From Streptomyces sp. MspMP-M5 (lineage in GTDB: Bacteria; Actinomycetota; Actinomycetes; Streptomycetales; Streptomycetaceae), in contig NZ_KB891901.1 of assembly GCF_000373585.1 (NCBI RefSeq), forward strand, positions 19,710 to 83,709: 64,000 nt of DNA, read 5' to 3'. Each line of letters starts with the position of its first letter. The stretch's first letter is position 1. Shown in pieces: positions 43,868 to 52,803 of the stretch. Below the pieces are notes generated by a model. It saw nothing but the letters and a program-made list of their open reading frames with translations. It had not been told where the DNA came from and searched no databases. The position numbers and the translations under genes were made by a program.

Positions 43868-45706
43868 GTGATGAGCAGCAGGCCCGAGCACCCTACGCAC
43901 ACCACCGGCGCACACCGGTCGCGCACCGCCGCGCCGCGCCGGCACCGGACGCAGACCGACGGGCGGGCTGGCCGCCCCGAGCACCAGGACCGCTACGAGC
44001 CCCATCTGGACGGGTTGTTCACCTACTGCCTGTCCGTGCTCTGCGAGCACGACGCGGCCGCCGTGGTCCTCGGCGAGACCCTCGCACTCGCCGCGCGCCA
44101 GCACGGCCGCCGGCCCGGCGACCCGGCCCTCTTCCGCCCCTGGCTCTACGCCCTGGCCCGCTGGGCGTGCCTGCGGCGGCTCGCCGAGCAGGCCGCCCCG
44201 GACGCCGTCGGCCCGCCCGACGCGGACCGGACGCCGGCGCGCCAGCACGAACTGGCCGTGCTGGCCTGGCCGGAGGCCGCCGGTACCACCCCCGAGCAGC
44301 GCGAGGTGCTGGAGCTGTCGGTGCGGCACCGGCTGGCACCCGAGGAGATCGCCGCGGTGACGGGCGCCGACCCGGCCGCCACCCGGACGTTGCTGGGCGC
44401 GGCGTCCTGCGAGGTGGAGCGGACCCGGGCGGCGCTGGCGGTGGTCGAGTTCGGGCGATGTCCGGACGTGGCCCGGCTGGCCGGGGACAGTCAGATGCTG
44501 CTGGGCGCGGCGCTCCGCCGGGAGCTGGTGCGCCATGTCGACGACTGCACGGAGTGCCGCCGGACCGCCGAGCGGGCCACCGCCGCCGGGCCGTGGCCGG
44601 GCACCGCGCCCGCCGGCCAGGGCGCGCTGCCGCTGGTCCCCGCGGACCGTTCGGCGGTGTGCGCGGCGCTGGTGGCGGCGTCGGAGTCCCGGTCGGGGCG
44701 GGCCGAGGGCGTGCCGGGGGCCGCGCCCGCGAAGGGCGGCCGGAGCGGCGGAGCAAACGGTTCTCCACGCTACGACCGCAGGGGCTTCCCGGTCGCTCCC
44801 ACGGACCGCTCGGCCCGCCGCCGACGGCGCCGCAACCGCGTGCTGACCAGCGCCGTCGTGGCGACGGTGCTGGCCGCGCCGGTGCTCGCGCTGTGGGCGG
44901 CGTACCGCGGTGCCCCGGAGACGGGCGAGGCGGACGTCCTGCCGGCGGTGGCGGCCAACGAGGTCGCGGAGCCGGGGCCGGGTGACGGCAAGCCGGGCAG
45001 ACACCCGTACGAGAACGCCGGCAACGCCCGGCCGTCGGCGCCGCATCGCCCCGGACTGCCGTTCGGCGACGGGCTGTCGGACGTCTCGGTCGCGGTGCTG
45101 GGCGCGGGCGCCGGCCCGACGCCGCCGGCCGGGCGGGAGGAGAAGGGGCCGGGCCGGCTGACGGTCGACGCGCAGCCGGCCGAGGGCACCACCGTCATCA
45201 CGATCCGTGCCTCCGGCGGCACCCCGGTGCGCTGGCAGGCGTCGACCGGTGCGCCCTGGCTCCAACTCAGCCGCACCGCCGGGCAGTTGGAGCCCGGCCA
45301 GACCACGAAGGTCACGGTCTACGTGGACCACGACCGGGAGCCGGACGGGGACTGGCGGTCCGCGATCGCCATCGAGCCCGGCGGCACCGTCGTCAACCTC
45401 AAGGGGCACGGGGCGACCGAGCCCGCGCAGGGGCGGGGGCGGCCCTCGTCCGGCGGCCCGCACCCGGCGCATCCGCGTCCGCAGCCGTCGCAGCAGTCGC
45501 CGCGGCCCGGGACGACCCGGCCCGCGCCGACGCCGTCCCCGGCGCACCCGACCCACCCGGCGCCGTCTCCGTCGCCGACGCGTTCCGGGCCGACCGGGGC
45601 CCCGGCGCCGACGTCGGCGCCGACCACGGGGGCGACCCCGCCGTCGGAGCCGCCGGAGCAGCCGCACCCGCCGAAGCCGTCGCAGACCGCCCGGCCGCCG
45701 CGATGA
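43868..45706 (+). CDS. Sigma-like/anti-sigma-like membrane protein with extracellular BACON domain
   Basis: This 612-residue protein joins four parts. Residues ~40-110 resemble ECF sigma region 2 (LFTYCLSVLCEHDAAAVVLGETL, FRPWLYALARWACLRRL). Residues ~140-190 resemble region 4 (PEQREVLELSVRHRLAPEEIAAVTG). At ~223-230 is a ZAS-type zinc motif, His-x3-Cys-x2-Cys (HVDDCTEC). A membrane helix spans ~324-346. Outside, ~428-516 is a BACON beta domain (ASTGAPWLQLSRTAGQLEPGQTTKVTVYV), followed by a Pro/Thr-rich tail. It may be a membrane-held regulator sensing the envelope, or a degenerate sigma relic. It is divergent from radA. GTG at 43868, or ATG one codon later. Confidence 0.82.
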   Translation: MMSSRPEHPTHTTGAHRSRTAAPRRHRTQTDGRAGRPEHQDRYEPHLDGLFTYCLSVLCEHDAAAVVLGETLALAARQHGRRPGDPALFRPWLYALARWACLRRLAEQAAPDAVGPPDADRTPARQHELAVLAWPEAAGTTPEQREVLELSVRHRLAPEEIAAVTGADPAATRTLLGAASCEVERTRAALAVVEFGRCPDVARLAGDSQMLLGAALRRELVRHVDDCTECRRTAERATAAGPWPGTAPAGQGALPLVPADRSAVCAALVAASESRSGRAEGVPGAAPAKGGRSGGANGSPRYDRRGFPVAPTDRSARRRRRRNRVLTSAVVATVLAAPVLALWAAYRGAPETGEADVLPAVAANEVAEPGPGDGKPGRHPYENAGNARPSAPHRPGLPFGDGLSDVSVAVLGAGAGPTPPAGREEKGPGRLTVDAQPAEGTTVITIRASGGTPVRWQASTGAPWLQLSRTAGQLEPGQTTKVTVYVDHDREPDGDWRSAIAIEPGGTVVNLKGHGATEPAQGRGRPSSGGPHPAHPRPQPSQQSPRPGTTRPAPTPSPAHPTHPAPSPSPTRSGPTGAPAPTSAPTTGATPPSEPPEQPHPPKPSQTARPPR

Positions 45707-45718
45707 GGGGCGGGGCGG

Positions 45719-46621
45719 CTACCGGGCGTCGGCCGGCCGCGGCCCGGGGTCGGCCGGGTGGGGGGCCAGCGGGAGTTCGGACGCCAACCGCTGCTCGCAC
45801 AGCTCGGCGAGCTTGGCGTAGCCGGCCTTGCCCATCAGCTCGGTCAGCTCCGGCCGGTACGTGACGTAGACCGGTTCGCCGGCGCCGTGCGCGGAGGTCG
45901 CGGAGGTGCACCACCAGTGCAGGTCGTGGCCGCCCGGCCCCCAGCCGCGGCGGTCGTACTCGCCGATGGTGACCTGAAGGACCTGGGTGTCGTCCGGCCG
46001 GTCGATCCAGTCGTAGGTGCGCCGCACCGGCAGCTGCCAGCAGACGTCCGGCTTGGTCTCCAGCGGCTCGCGGCCCTCGCGCAGCGCGAGGATGTGCAGC
46101 GAGCAGCCGGCGCCGCCCTTGAAGCCGGGGCGGTTCTGGAAGATGCAGGAGCCCTGCCAGCGGCGGGTCTGCCGCTCGCCGTCCTCGTCCTCCTCGGTCC
46201 AGCCGGTCCCGGTGCCGACGTCGTGGAACTGCCACAGGTCGGGCGTGAGCCGCGCCACGTGCTGGGCGACCCGCTCCTCGTCCTCCTCGTCGGAGAAGTG
46301 CGCGCCGAGCGTGCAGCAGCCGTCGTCCGCGCGGCCGGCCTGGATGCCCTGGCAGCCGCTGCCGAAGATGCAGGTCCAGCGGGACGTCAGCCACGTCAGG
46401 TCGCAGCGGAAGAGCTGCTCGTCGTCGCCCGGGTCGGGGAAGGTGACCCAGGCGCGGGCGAAGTCGAGGCCGACCTCGTCGGCGGTGGCCCCGTCGCCGG
46501 ACTGCGCGGCGGATTCCGCGGCGGAATCGGAGGCGGAATCCGCCGCCGCGGCGGCCTTGGCGCGCCGCTTTTCTTCCTTCTTCAGGGCTTTTTCGTGCTT
46601 CGCCTGTTTCGTCTTTGCCAC
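45719..46621 (-). CDS. Conserved Cys-rich hypothetical protein
   Basis: This 300-residue protein has a Lys/Ala-rich N-terminal coiled helix (KHEKALKKEEKRRAKAAAAAD). A Cys-rich globular part follows: CDLTWLTSRWTCIFGSGCQG, DDGCCTLGAHF, CIFQNRPGFKGGAGCSLH, DVCWQLP and HWWCTSA. The clustered cysteines recall iron- or zinc-chelating YkgJ/DUF3109-like proteins, but I cannot assign a family with confidence. GTG at 46621 starts VAKTKQAKHEK. It faces the ppx gene across 57 bases. Confidence 0.78.
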   Translation of the reverse strand: MAKTKQAKHEKALKKEEKRRAKAAAAADSASDSAAESAAQSGDGATADEVGLDFARAWVTFPDPGDDEQLFRCDLTWLTSRWTCIFGSGCQGIQAGRADDGCCTLGAHFSDEEDEERVAQHVARLTPDLWQFHDVGTGTGWTEEDEDGERQTRRWQGSCIFQNRPGFKGGAGCSLHILALREGREPLETKPDVCWQLPVRRTYDWIDRPDDTQVLQVTIGEYDRRGWGPGGHDLHWWCTSATSAHGAGEPVYVTYRPELTELMGKAGYAKLAELCEQRLASELPLAPHPADPGPRPADAR

Positions 46622-46678
46622 GGGTCCAGCGTACGGCCGACGCCGATTGTCCCCCGTCGCGGCAGTAGGTTTCCCCGT

Positions 46679-47605
46679 ATGAGACTCGGTGTCCTCGATG
46701 TGGGTTCGAACACGGTCCACCTCCTGGTGGTGGACGCACACCCCGGCGCGCGCCCACTGCCCGCCTACTCGCACAAGGCGGAACTGCGCCTGGCCGAACT
46801 CCTCGACGAGGACGGCGCGATAAGCGAGGCCGGCGTCCACCGCCTGGTGGCCACCATCCTGGAGGCGATGCAGGTCGCGGAGGACAAGGGCGTCGAGGAC
46901 GTGCTCCCGTTCGCCACCTCCGCGATCCGCGAGGCCACCAACGGCGAGGAGGTGCTGCGCCACCTCACCGACGAGACGGGCGTCACCCTCCAGGTCCTCT
47001 CCGGCGAGGACGAGGCGCGGCTGACCTTCCTGGCCGCCCGCCGCTGGCTCGGCTGGTCGGCCGGCCGGCTGCTCGTCCTGGACATCGGCGGCGGCTCGCT
47101 GGAGATCGCCTACGGGCTGGACGAGGACCCCGACGTGGCCGTCTCGCTGCCGTACGGCGCGGGGCGACTGACCGGGACGGACCTGCGGGACGATCCGCCG
47201 GACGCGGAGGACGTACGGGCGCTGCGGCGCCGGGTGCGGGCCGGGATCGCCCGGGTGGTCAGCGACTTCTCCCGGCACGGCACGCCCGACCAGGTCGTCG
47301 GGACGTCCAAGACGTTCAAGCAGCTGGCCCGGATCGCGGGGGCGGCGCGGTCCGCGGAGGGGCTGTACGTCCAGCGTGACCTGTCCCGCAAGAAGCTGGA
47401 GGAGTGGGTGCCGCGGCTGGCCCAGATGAGCGCCCGGGAGCGGGCCGGGCTGCCCGGGGTGTCCGAGGGGCGGTCGCGGCAGCTGCTGGCGGGGGCGTTG
47501 GTGGCCGAGGCGGCGATGGATCTGTTCGGGGTGGAGAGTCTGGGGATCTGTCCTTGGGCGTTGCGGGAGGGGGTTATTTTGCGGCGGTTGGATCACCTTC
47601 CGTAG
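46679..47605 (+). CDS. Exopolyphosphatase/guanosine pentaphosphatase (Ppx/GppA) family protein
   Basis: This 308-residue ASKHA-fold phosphatase opens MRLGVLDVGSNTVHLLVVDA. It contains FATSAIREATNGEEVL, SGEDEARLTFLAARRWLG and LLVLDIGGGSLEIAYG. It is the short form without an HD domain. It hydrolyses polyphosphate and/or pppGpp; which one is not clear from sequence. ATG at 46679 starts the first motif directly. Confidence 0.93.
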   Translation: MRLGVLDVGSNTVHLLVVDAHPGARPLPAYSHKAELRLAELLDEDGAISEAGVHRLVATILEAMQVAEDKGVEDVLPFATSAIREATNGEEVLRHLTDETGVTLQVLSGEDEARLTFLAARRWLGWSAGRLLVLDIGGGSLEIAYGLDEDPDVAVSLPYGAGRLTGTDLRDDPPDAEDVRALRRRVRAGIARVVSDFSRHGTPDQVVGTSKTFKQLARIAGAARSAEGLYVQRDLSRKKLEEWVPRLAQMSARERAGLPGVSEGRSRQLLAGALVAEAAMDLFGVESLGICPWALREGVILRRLDHLP

Positions 47606-48186
47606 GGGCTTCCCACGTTGGGGTTTCGGTGGGTTTCTTATTTCCGCCGGGCCCGGGCGGATTTGGGTTGCTCGCCGTGGCGGCGGGGGGTGTGTTTGTG
47701 GCCGTCCCACGTCGTCGGCTGCGCGCGCCGTGTCGGCTGGGGTGCTCTCGCCTACGGCCTGTGGGTGGGGTCGGAGGGGCTGCCCCGGAGCCCGTCCTCG
47801 GTGCGGGCGCATCTGGTCCGTAGATGAGGAATGCCCCGGCGTTCGCTCCAGATCCTGCGGGCGGGCTCCGGGACATCCCCTCCGACCTGGCGCCGTTGGC
47901 GACTGTCCCGCCGTGTCGGTGCCGGTCGGCTACGTGGGGTGTCCTCGGAGGGACGGGTGGCCGGGTGCGGCCCGGTGGGGGTGTGCGTGCCTGGTTCTGG
48001 AGGTTGTGACCGGGTGGGGATGTGTGGGCTTTCCCTGTGGATGCGGCGCAGATCACATGGGGGCCATGGGACGGGGCGTCACAGGCGTCGCAGGGGTTCT
48101 CGGGGGTCACAGGGGTTGCGTCAGGGAGTCGTGGCGGTGCTCACGTCCTGGCCCTGTGCCGGATTTCGGCCCGTACGCTGTCCCTC
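47606..48186. other. Gene-poor gap between ppx and the TIM-barrel gene
   Basis: In this 581-base stretch codon composition is irregular in all frames and no frame resembles a protein I know. A weak hairpin (TCCGCC at 47643-47648 with GGCGGA at 47656-47661, then TTTGGG) may terminate ppx. The promoter of the following gene must lie near its right end. Confidence 0.5.
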
Positions 48187-49011
48187 GTGACAGAGCCAGT
48201 GGTGCGCATCCCTGACGCGAAGGTCGCGCTGTCCACGGCTTCGGTCTATCCGGAGTCGACGGCGACGGCCTTCGAGATCGCCGCGCGCCTGGGCTACGAC
48301 GGCGTCGAGGTCATGGTGTGGACCGACCCGGTCAGCCAGGACATAGAGGCGCTGCGCCGGCTCTCGGACTACCACGGCGTGCCGGTCCTGGCCGTCCACG
48401 CGCCGTGTCTGCTGATCACCCAGCGGGTCTGGTCCACCGACCCGTGGGTCAAGCTCCAGCGCGCCCGCACCGCGGCGGAGAAGCTCGGCGCCTCCACGGT
48501 CGTGGTGCACCCGCCCTTCCGGTGGCAGCGCAGCTACGCGCGGGAGTTCGTCCGCGGCATCTGGCGGATGGAGGGCGAGACGGACGTCCGGTTCGCGGTG
48601 GAGAACATGTACCCCTGGCGCTACCGCGACCGCGAGATGCTCGCCTACGCGCCCGACTGGGACCCCACCAACGACGACTACCGGCACTTCACCGTCGACC
48701 TCTCGCACACCGCCACCGCCCGCCACGACGCGATGGCGATGGTCGAGCGGATGGGCGACCGCCTGGCGCACGTCCACCTCGCCGACGGCAACGGCTCCGC
48801 CAAGGACGAGCACCTGGTGCCGGGACGTGGCAGCCAGCCCTGCGCTGAGCTGCTGGAACGGCTGGCCACCACCGGCTTCGACGGACATGTGGTCGTCGAG
48901 GTCAACACCCGCCGGGCGATGTCCGCCGCCGAACGCGAGGCCGACCTGTCCGAGGCGCTGGCCTTCACCCGCCTCCATCTGGCGTCCCCGAACTGGGTTC
49001 CCGGCAAGTAG
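48187..49011 (+). CDS. Sugar phosphate isomerase/epimerase-like TIM-barrel protein
   Basis: This 274-residue protein belongs to the xylose isomerase-like TIM-barrel (AP endonuclease 2) superfamily. It shows ARLGYDGVEVMVW, AVHAPCLLITQ, VVVHPPFRWQ, FAVENMYPW, FTVDLSHTATA, LAHVHLADGNG and VVVEVNTRR, with metal-binding His/Glu/Asp in the expected barrel strands. The substrate is unknown. GTG at 48187 is used. It precedes ilvD by ~190 bases in the same direction. Confidence 0.88.
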   Translation: MTEPVVRIPDAKVALSTASVYPESTATAFEIAARLGYDGVEVMVWTDPVSQDIEALRRLSDYHGVPVLAVHAPCLLITQRVWSTDPWVKLQRARTAAEKLGASTVVVHPPFRWQRSYAREFVRGIWRMEGETDVRFAVENMYPWRYRDREMLAYAPDWDPTNDDYRHFTVDLSHTATARHDAMAMVERMGDRLAHVHLADGNGSAKDEHLVPGRGSQPCAELLERLATTGFDGHVVVEVNTRRAMSAAEREADLSEALAFTRLHLASPNWVPGK

Positions 49012-49204
49012 CCGGCTCAACCGGTGGCGGTGGCGGTGGCGCGCCGGGCAACGGCTGTCCGCACTGCGGGCGGGCATCTCACATACCGGAGACGGTGTCC
49101 GGATCTTGGATCAAGAGCGTAATCTCGGGACCAGCTGCTGTATGGCCTCGCCGTCTGTCGCAGGACGGCGCGCCGTACGTCCGTTTCCCGAGGGAGTGAC
49201 CATC

Positions 49205-51055
49205 GTGCCCGAGCTGAGGTCCCGCACCGTTACCCATGGCCGCAACATGGCGGGCGCCCGCGCCCTTATGCGGGCCTCCGGCGTAGCGAGCGAGGACATC
49301 GGCAAGCCGATCGTCGCGGTCGCCAACTCCTTCACCGAGTTCGTGCCCGGCCACACCCACCTCGCCCCGGTCGGCCGGATCGTCTCCGATGCCATCCGGG
49401 CCGCCGGTGCCGTCCCCCGCGAGTTCAACACCATCGCCGTCGACGACGGCATCGCGATGGGCCACGGCGGCATGCTGTACTCGTTGCCCTCCCGCGACCT
49501 GATCGCGGACTCGGTCGAGTACATGGTCGAGGCGCACTGCGCCGACGCGCTGATCTGCATCTCCAACTGCGACAAGATCACCCCCGGCATGCTGATGGCC
49601 GCGATGCGCCTGAACATCCCGGTCGTCTTCGTCTCCGGCGGCCCGATGGAGGCCGGCCAGGCCACGCTGGTGGACGGCACGGTCCGCAAGCTCGACCTGA
49701 TCGACGCGATGGTGGACGCCTCCAACGACAGCGTCTCCGACGAGGACGTGCTGCGCATCGAGGAGAACGCCTGCCCGACCTGCGGCTCCTGTTCCGGCAT
49801 GTTCACCGCCAACTCCATGAACTGCCTGACGGAGGCCATCGGCCTCTCCCTGCCCGGCAACGGCTCGGTGCTCGCCACCCACACCGCCCGCCGCGCCCTC
49901 TACGAGAACGCCGGCCGCACGGTCGTGGAGATCACCAAGCGCTACTACGAGGACGGCGACGAGTCCGTCCTGCCGCGCAACATCGCCACCCGCGCCGCCT
50001 TCGAGAACGCCATGGCCCTGGACATCGCCATGGGCGGCTCCACCAACACGATCCTCCACCTGCTGGCCGCCGCCCAGGAAGGCGGACTGGACTACGACCT
50101 CAGGGACATCGACGCGGTCTCCCGCCGCGTCCCGTGCCTGGCCAAGGTCGCCCCGAACGTCGCCCCCGGCGGCACGTACTACATGGAGGACGTGCACCGC
50201 GCCGGCGGCATCCCCGCCATCCTCGGCGAGCTGTACCGCGGCGGGATGCTCAACGAGGACGTCCACTCCGTCCACTCCGCCACACTCGCCGAGTGGCTCA
50301 AGACCTGGGACGTGCGCGGGGGTTCGCCGTCCGCCGAGGCCGTCGAGCTGTGGCACGCCGGGCCCGGCTGCAAGCGCTCGGCCACCGCGTTCTCGCAGTC
50401 CGAGCGCTGGGAGACCCTGGACGTGGACGCCGCGGGCGGCTGCATCCGCTCCGTCGAGCACGCCTACTCCAAGGACGGCGGGCTGGCCGTCCTCAAGGGC
50501 AACATCGCCCTCGACGGGGGCGTGGTGAAGACCGCCGGTGTCGACGAGTCCATCTGGACCTTCGAGGGCCCGGCCGTCGTCTGCGAATCCCAGGACGAGG
50601 CCGTCGAGAAGATCCTGAACAAGCAGGTCAAGGAGGGCGACGTCGTCGTCATCCGCTACGAGGGCCCCAAGGGCGGCCCCGGCATGCAGGAGATGCTCTA
50701 CCCGACGTCGTTCCTCAAGGGCCGCGGCCTGGGCAAGACGTGCGCCCTGGTCACCGACGGCCGCTTCTCCGGCGGCACCTCCGGCCTCTCCATCGGCCAC
50801 GCCTCCCCCGAGGCGGCCTCCGGCGGCACCATCGCCCTCGTAGAGGACGGCGACCGCATCCGCATCGACATCCCCAACCGCTCCATCGAACTCCTCGTGG
50901 CGGACGAGGAGTTGGCCGCGCGCCGGGAGGCCCTGGGCGGCGTCTACGCACCGAAGAACCGCGACCGCAAGGTCTCCGCGGCCCTGCGCGCGTACGCGGC
51001 CATGGCCACCAGCGCCGACAAGGGCGCGGTCCGGGACGTGAGCAAGTTGGGCTGA
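49205..51055 (+). CDS. ilvD: Dihydroxy-acid dehydratase
   Basis: IlvD (616 residues) dehydrates dihydroxy acids in the third common step of valine, leucine and isoleucine synthesis. It has iron-sulfur cysteines in SNCDKITPGM and CPTCGSCSGMFTANSMN. MGGSTNTILHLLAAA and GRFSGGTSGLSIGHASPEAA are also present. Start GTG at 49205 begins VPELRSRTVTHGRNMAGARAL. It stands apart from other ilv genes. A G/C hairpin follows the stop. Confidence 0.97.
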   Translation: MPELRSRTVTHGRNMAGARALMRASGVASEDIGKPIVAVANSFTEFVPGHTHLAPVGRIVSDAIRAAGAVPREFNTIAVDDGIAMGHGGMLYSLPSRDLIADSVEYMVEAHCADALICISNCDKITPGMLMAAMRLNIPVVFVSGGPMEAGQATLVDGTVRKLDLIDAMVDASNDSVSDEDVLRIEENACPTCGSCSGMFTANSMNCLTEAIGLSLPGNGSVLATHTARRALYENAGRTVVEITKRYYEDGDESVLPRNIATRAAFENAMALDIAMGGSTNTILHLLAAAQEGGLDYDLRDIDAVSRRVPCLAKVAPNVAPGGTYYMEDVHRAGGIPAILGELYRGGMLNEDVHSVHSATLAEWLKTWDVRGGSPSAEAVELWHAGPGCKRSATAFSQSERWETLDVDAAGGCIRSVEHAYSKDGGLAVLKGNIALDGGVVKTAGVDESIWTFEGPAVVCESQDEAVEKILNKQVKEGDVVVIRYEGPKGGPGMQEMLYPTSFLKGRGLGKTCALVTDGRFSGGTSGLSIGHASPEAASGGTIALVEDGDRIRIDIPNRSIELLVADEELAARREALGGVYAPKNRDRKVSAALRAYAAMATSADKGAVRDVSKLG

Positions 51056-51075
51056 CATCTGACGCCGATACGGCA

Positions 51076-51101
51076 CGGCCCCGGCGTGGACGCCGGGGCC
51101 G
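51076..51101. terminator. Hairpin after ilvD
   Basis: CGGCCCCGGCG (51076-51086) pairs exactly with 51091-51101 around TGGA. There is no U tract. It lies between the ilvD stop and the 3' end of the convergent toxin remnant. Confidence 0.7.
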
Positions 51102-51144
51102 GTGTGGTGTCACTACGTTCGCTCGGGCACCGGTGTGGGTTCCG

Positions 51145-51397
51145 TCAGGCGCCGGTGTGGCCGATGTGTTCGATGTGAAGGGTGCGGGCATCCAGGTCGA
51201 CGCGGTAGAGAATGCGCCAGGGCCCGTGGCGGAGGCGGCGGTGCTCGGTGCCCCACGGCCGGGACTCTTTGGGCCGAGGATTCTCGGCCAGCTGGTCGGT
51301 GGCCTGAAGGAGGGTGTCAACTCCGCGAGGGTCGTCCTTGAGGTGACCGGCAGCGGCGTTGAGAGCTGCCGCTTCCCACAGAACCTGCCAAGGTCAT
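51145..51397 (-). pseudogene. RelE/ParE-family toxin gene interrupted by a +1 frameshift near its start
   Basis: From ~51390 down to the TGA at 51145-51147 the minus strand encodes a typical RelE/ParE toxin (LWEAAALNAAAGHLKDDPRG... ending PWRILYRVDLDARTLHIEHI). Its start should be the ATG at 51397, which overlaps the antitoxin stop as ATGA. However, ATG-ACC is followed by TTGGCAG instead of TGGCAG. One extra T (51390/51391) throws the frame, and translation from that ATG stops after 26 codons. In the toxin frame an in-frame TGA precedes the domain and no start lies between. Removing one T restores an 83-residue protein. Confidence 0.82.
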
Positions 51398-51657
51398 TCA
51401 CCCCTCCCGGCGGCCTCAAGAAGGGCACGCCGCGCCTCGCTGTGGGGTACGGGGGCCTCGGCACGGTCAAGGGCGCGGTCCCGCTCCAGGCGGGCGAGAG
51501 CCAAGGCGTCCTCAAGGTCTTCGAGTTCGGCGGGAGAGATGAGGACCGCCGTCGGGACTCCGCGATCGGTCAGAGTGATGTGCTCGTGCTGGGCGGCCCG
51601 GCGAGCAAGATCGCCGAGCCTGCCTCGCGCTTCCGCGATGGGATACGTAGAGGACAT
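51394..51657 (-). CDS. Phd/YefM-family antitoxin
   Basis: This 87-residue antitoxin has the family opening MSSTYPIAEARGRLGDLARRA, then HITLTDRGVPTAVLISPAELEDLEDALAL. The N-terminus binds operator DNA and the C-terminus would wrap the toxin. Its stop overlaps the toxin ATG by four bases. Because the toxin is frameshifted, the antitoxin may now be a solitary repressor or a relic. Confidence 0.9.
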   Translation of the reverse strand: MSSTYPIAEARGRLGDLARRAAQHEHITLTDRGVPTAVLISPAELEDLEDALALARLERDRALDRAEAPVPHSEARRALLEAAGRGE

Positions 51658-51808
51658 GAATCCAGTGTGCACCTGCATGCACATACGTAAGCGAGGTTGA
51701 GTCTCCGGGTATCGCGCCACCGAGGCCCGACTCCACCGATTACATCGGTCTTTCATGGTGGTCGTTCAGGATGGTGCCGAGCCATCGCCAGTAGGGGAGG
51801 AACGACAC

Positions 51809-52771
51809 GTGATCGGTAAGACCACGAAGGCCGGGACGATCGGGACGGCCGGAACGGCCGGGAAGAACAGGGGGATTCGTGCGGTGCCAGGGCTCGTCGC
51901 GGCCCTGGCGCTCGCCGGCTCCCTCGGCGCCGTCGCGGCCACCGCGCACGCGGACGCGCCCTCCGCTCGCCACGCCAAGCAGTCCGCGCGGTCCGCGCAG
52001 TCCGATGCGAAGCGCGTCTACAACGGCATGCAGATCGCGTTCCCCCCGAACTCGACCGACCTCTTCTGCACCATCGGGGCCGTGGGGACCGACGACCACC
52101 AGCGCAAGATAGCCATCTCGGCCGGCCACTGCATCCGCGACACGTCCGGGAAGTACGCCGACCACGAGATCCCGGACAACATCATCCCGGTCGTCGACCG
52201 CAACGACCCGAAGTACGGCCCGATCGGCTATGTCCGTTACTTCAAGGACCCCGAGGGCTCACAGACGGGCCACGCCACCAAGGACTACATGGTCATCGAG
52301 CTGCTTCCCAAGGTGACGCTCTCCTCGCAGGGGCCGCACCTGAAGCAGACCGGCGTGCTGAAGTACCCCAAGGGCCCGGTCAGTCCGAACGCCACGAACC
52401 CCGCGCGCGACGAGGAGCGCCTGCTGACGACCGGCAACAACGAGATCATCACGTCCGGGCAGACGGGCACCTGGTACGGCACCGTCATGAACAACGACAA
52501 CGGCATCTACCGGGCGCCGGCCGTGAACAAGGCCGGCGACTCGGGCGGCCCGGTCATCTGGCACGTGCCGGGGACCGATCTCCCGTCCCAGGCCAACAAG
52601 TTCCAGGCGGCCGGCCCCTGGGCGGGGATCACCAAGGCGATCACCCTCCAGCTGCCGCCCTTCAACTACACCAGCTCGGCGAACATCCTCGCCGACCTGC
52701 GCGCCCGCGAGGCCGCCGCCCCCGACCACGACATCTACGGCGCGGGCTTCGACGTGACCCCCAACCCGTAA
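51809..52771 (+). CDS. Secreted trypsin-like serine protease (S1 family)
   Basis: This 320-residue protein has a signal peptide (GLVAALALAGSLGAVAATAHA). The chymotrypsin-fold triad is His in ISAGHC, Asp in ATKDYMVIEL and Ser in AGDSGGPVIW. GTG at 51809 is chosen because GGGGAGG lies eight bases before it; the upstream ATG at 51755 would add a non-signal extension. The Ser-Gly-His context suggests an active enzyme. The substrate is unknown. Confidence 0.92.
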   Translation: MIGKTTKAGTIGTAGTAGKNRGIRAVPGLVAALALAGSLGAVAATAHADAPSARHAKQSARSAQSDAKRVYNGMQIAFPPNSTDLFCTIGAVGTDDHQRKIAISAGHCIRDTSGKYADHEIPDNIIPVVDRNDPKYGPIGYVRYFKDPEGSQTGHATKDYMVIELLPKVTLSSQGPHLKQTGVLKYPKGPVSPNATNPARDEERLLTTGNNEIITSGQTGTWYGTVMNNDNGIYRAPAVNKAGDSGGPVIWHVPGTDLPSQANKFQAAGPWAGITKAITLQLPPFNYTSSANILADLRAREAAAPDHDIYGAGFDVTPNP

Positions 52772-52803
52772 CGCCCCAACGAGCCCCACGAGCCCCCACG
52801 CCC

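Noticed and set aside
45719..47812. 697-codon frame covering the Cys-rich protein and the antisense of ppx
   Set aside because: The N-terminal half is the shadow of Ppx/GppA. Protein-like composition begins at GTG 46621.
47574..48110. 178-codon minus-strand frame in the gap after ppx
   Set aside because: Pro/Thr/Arg/His-rich low complexity, no domain, no ribosome binding site of note.
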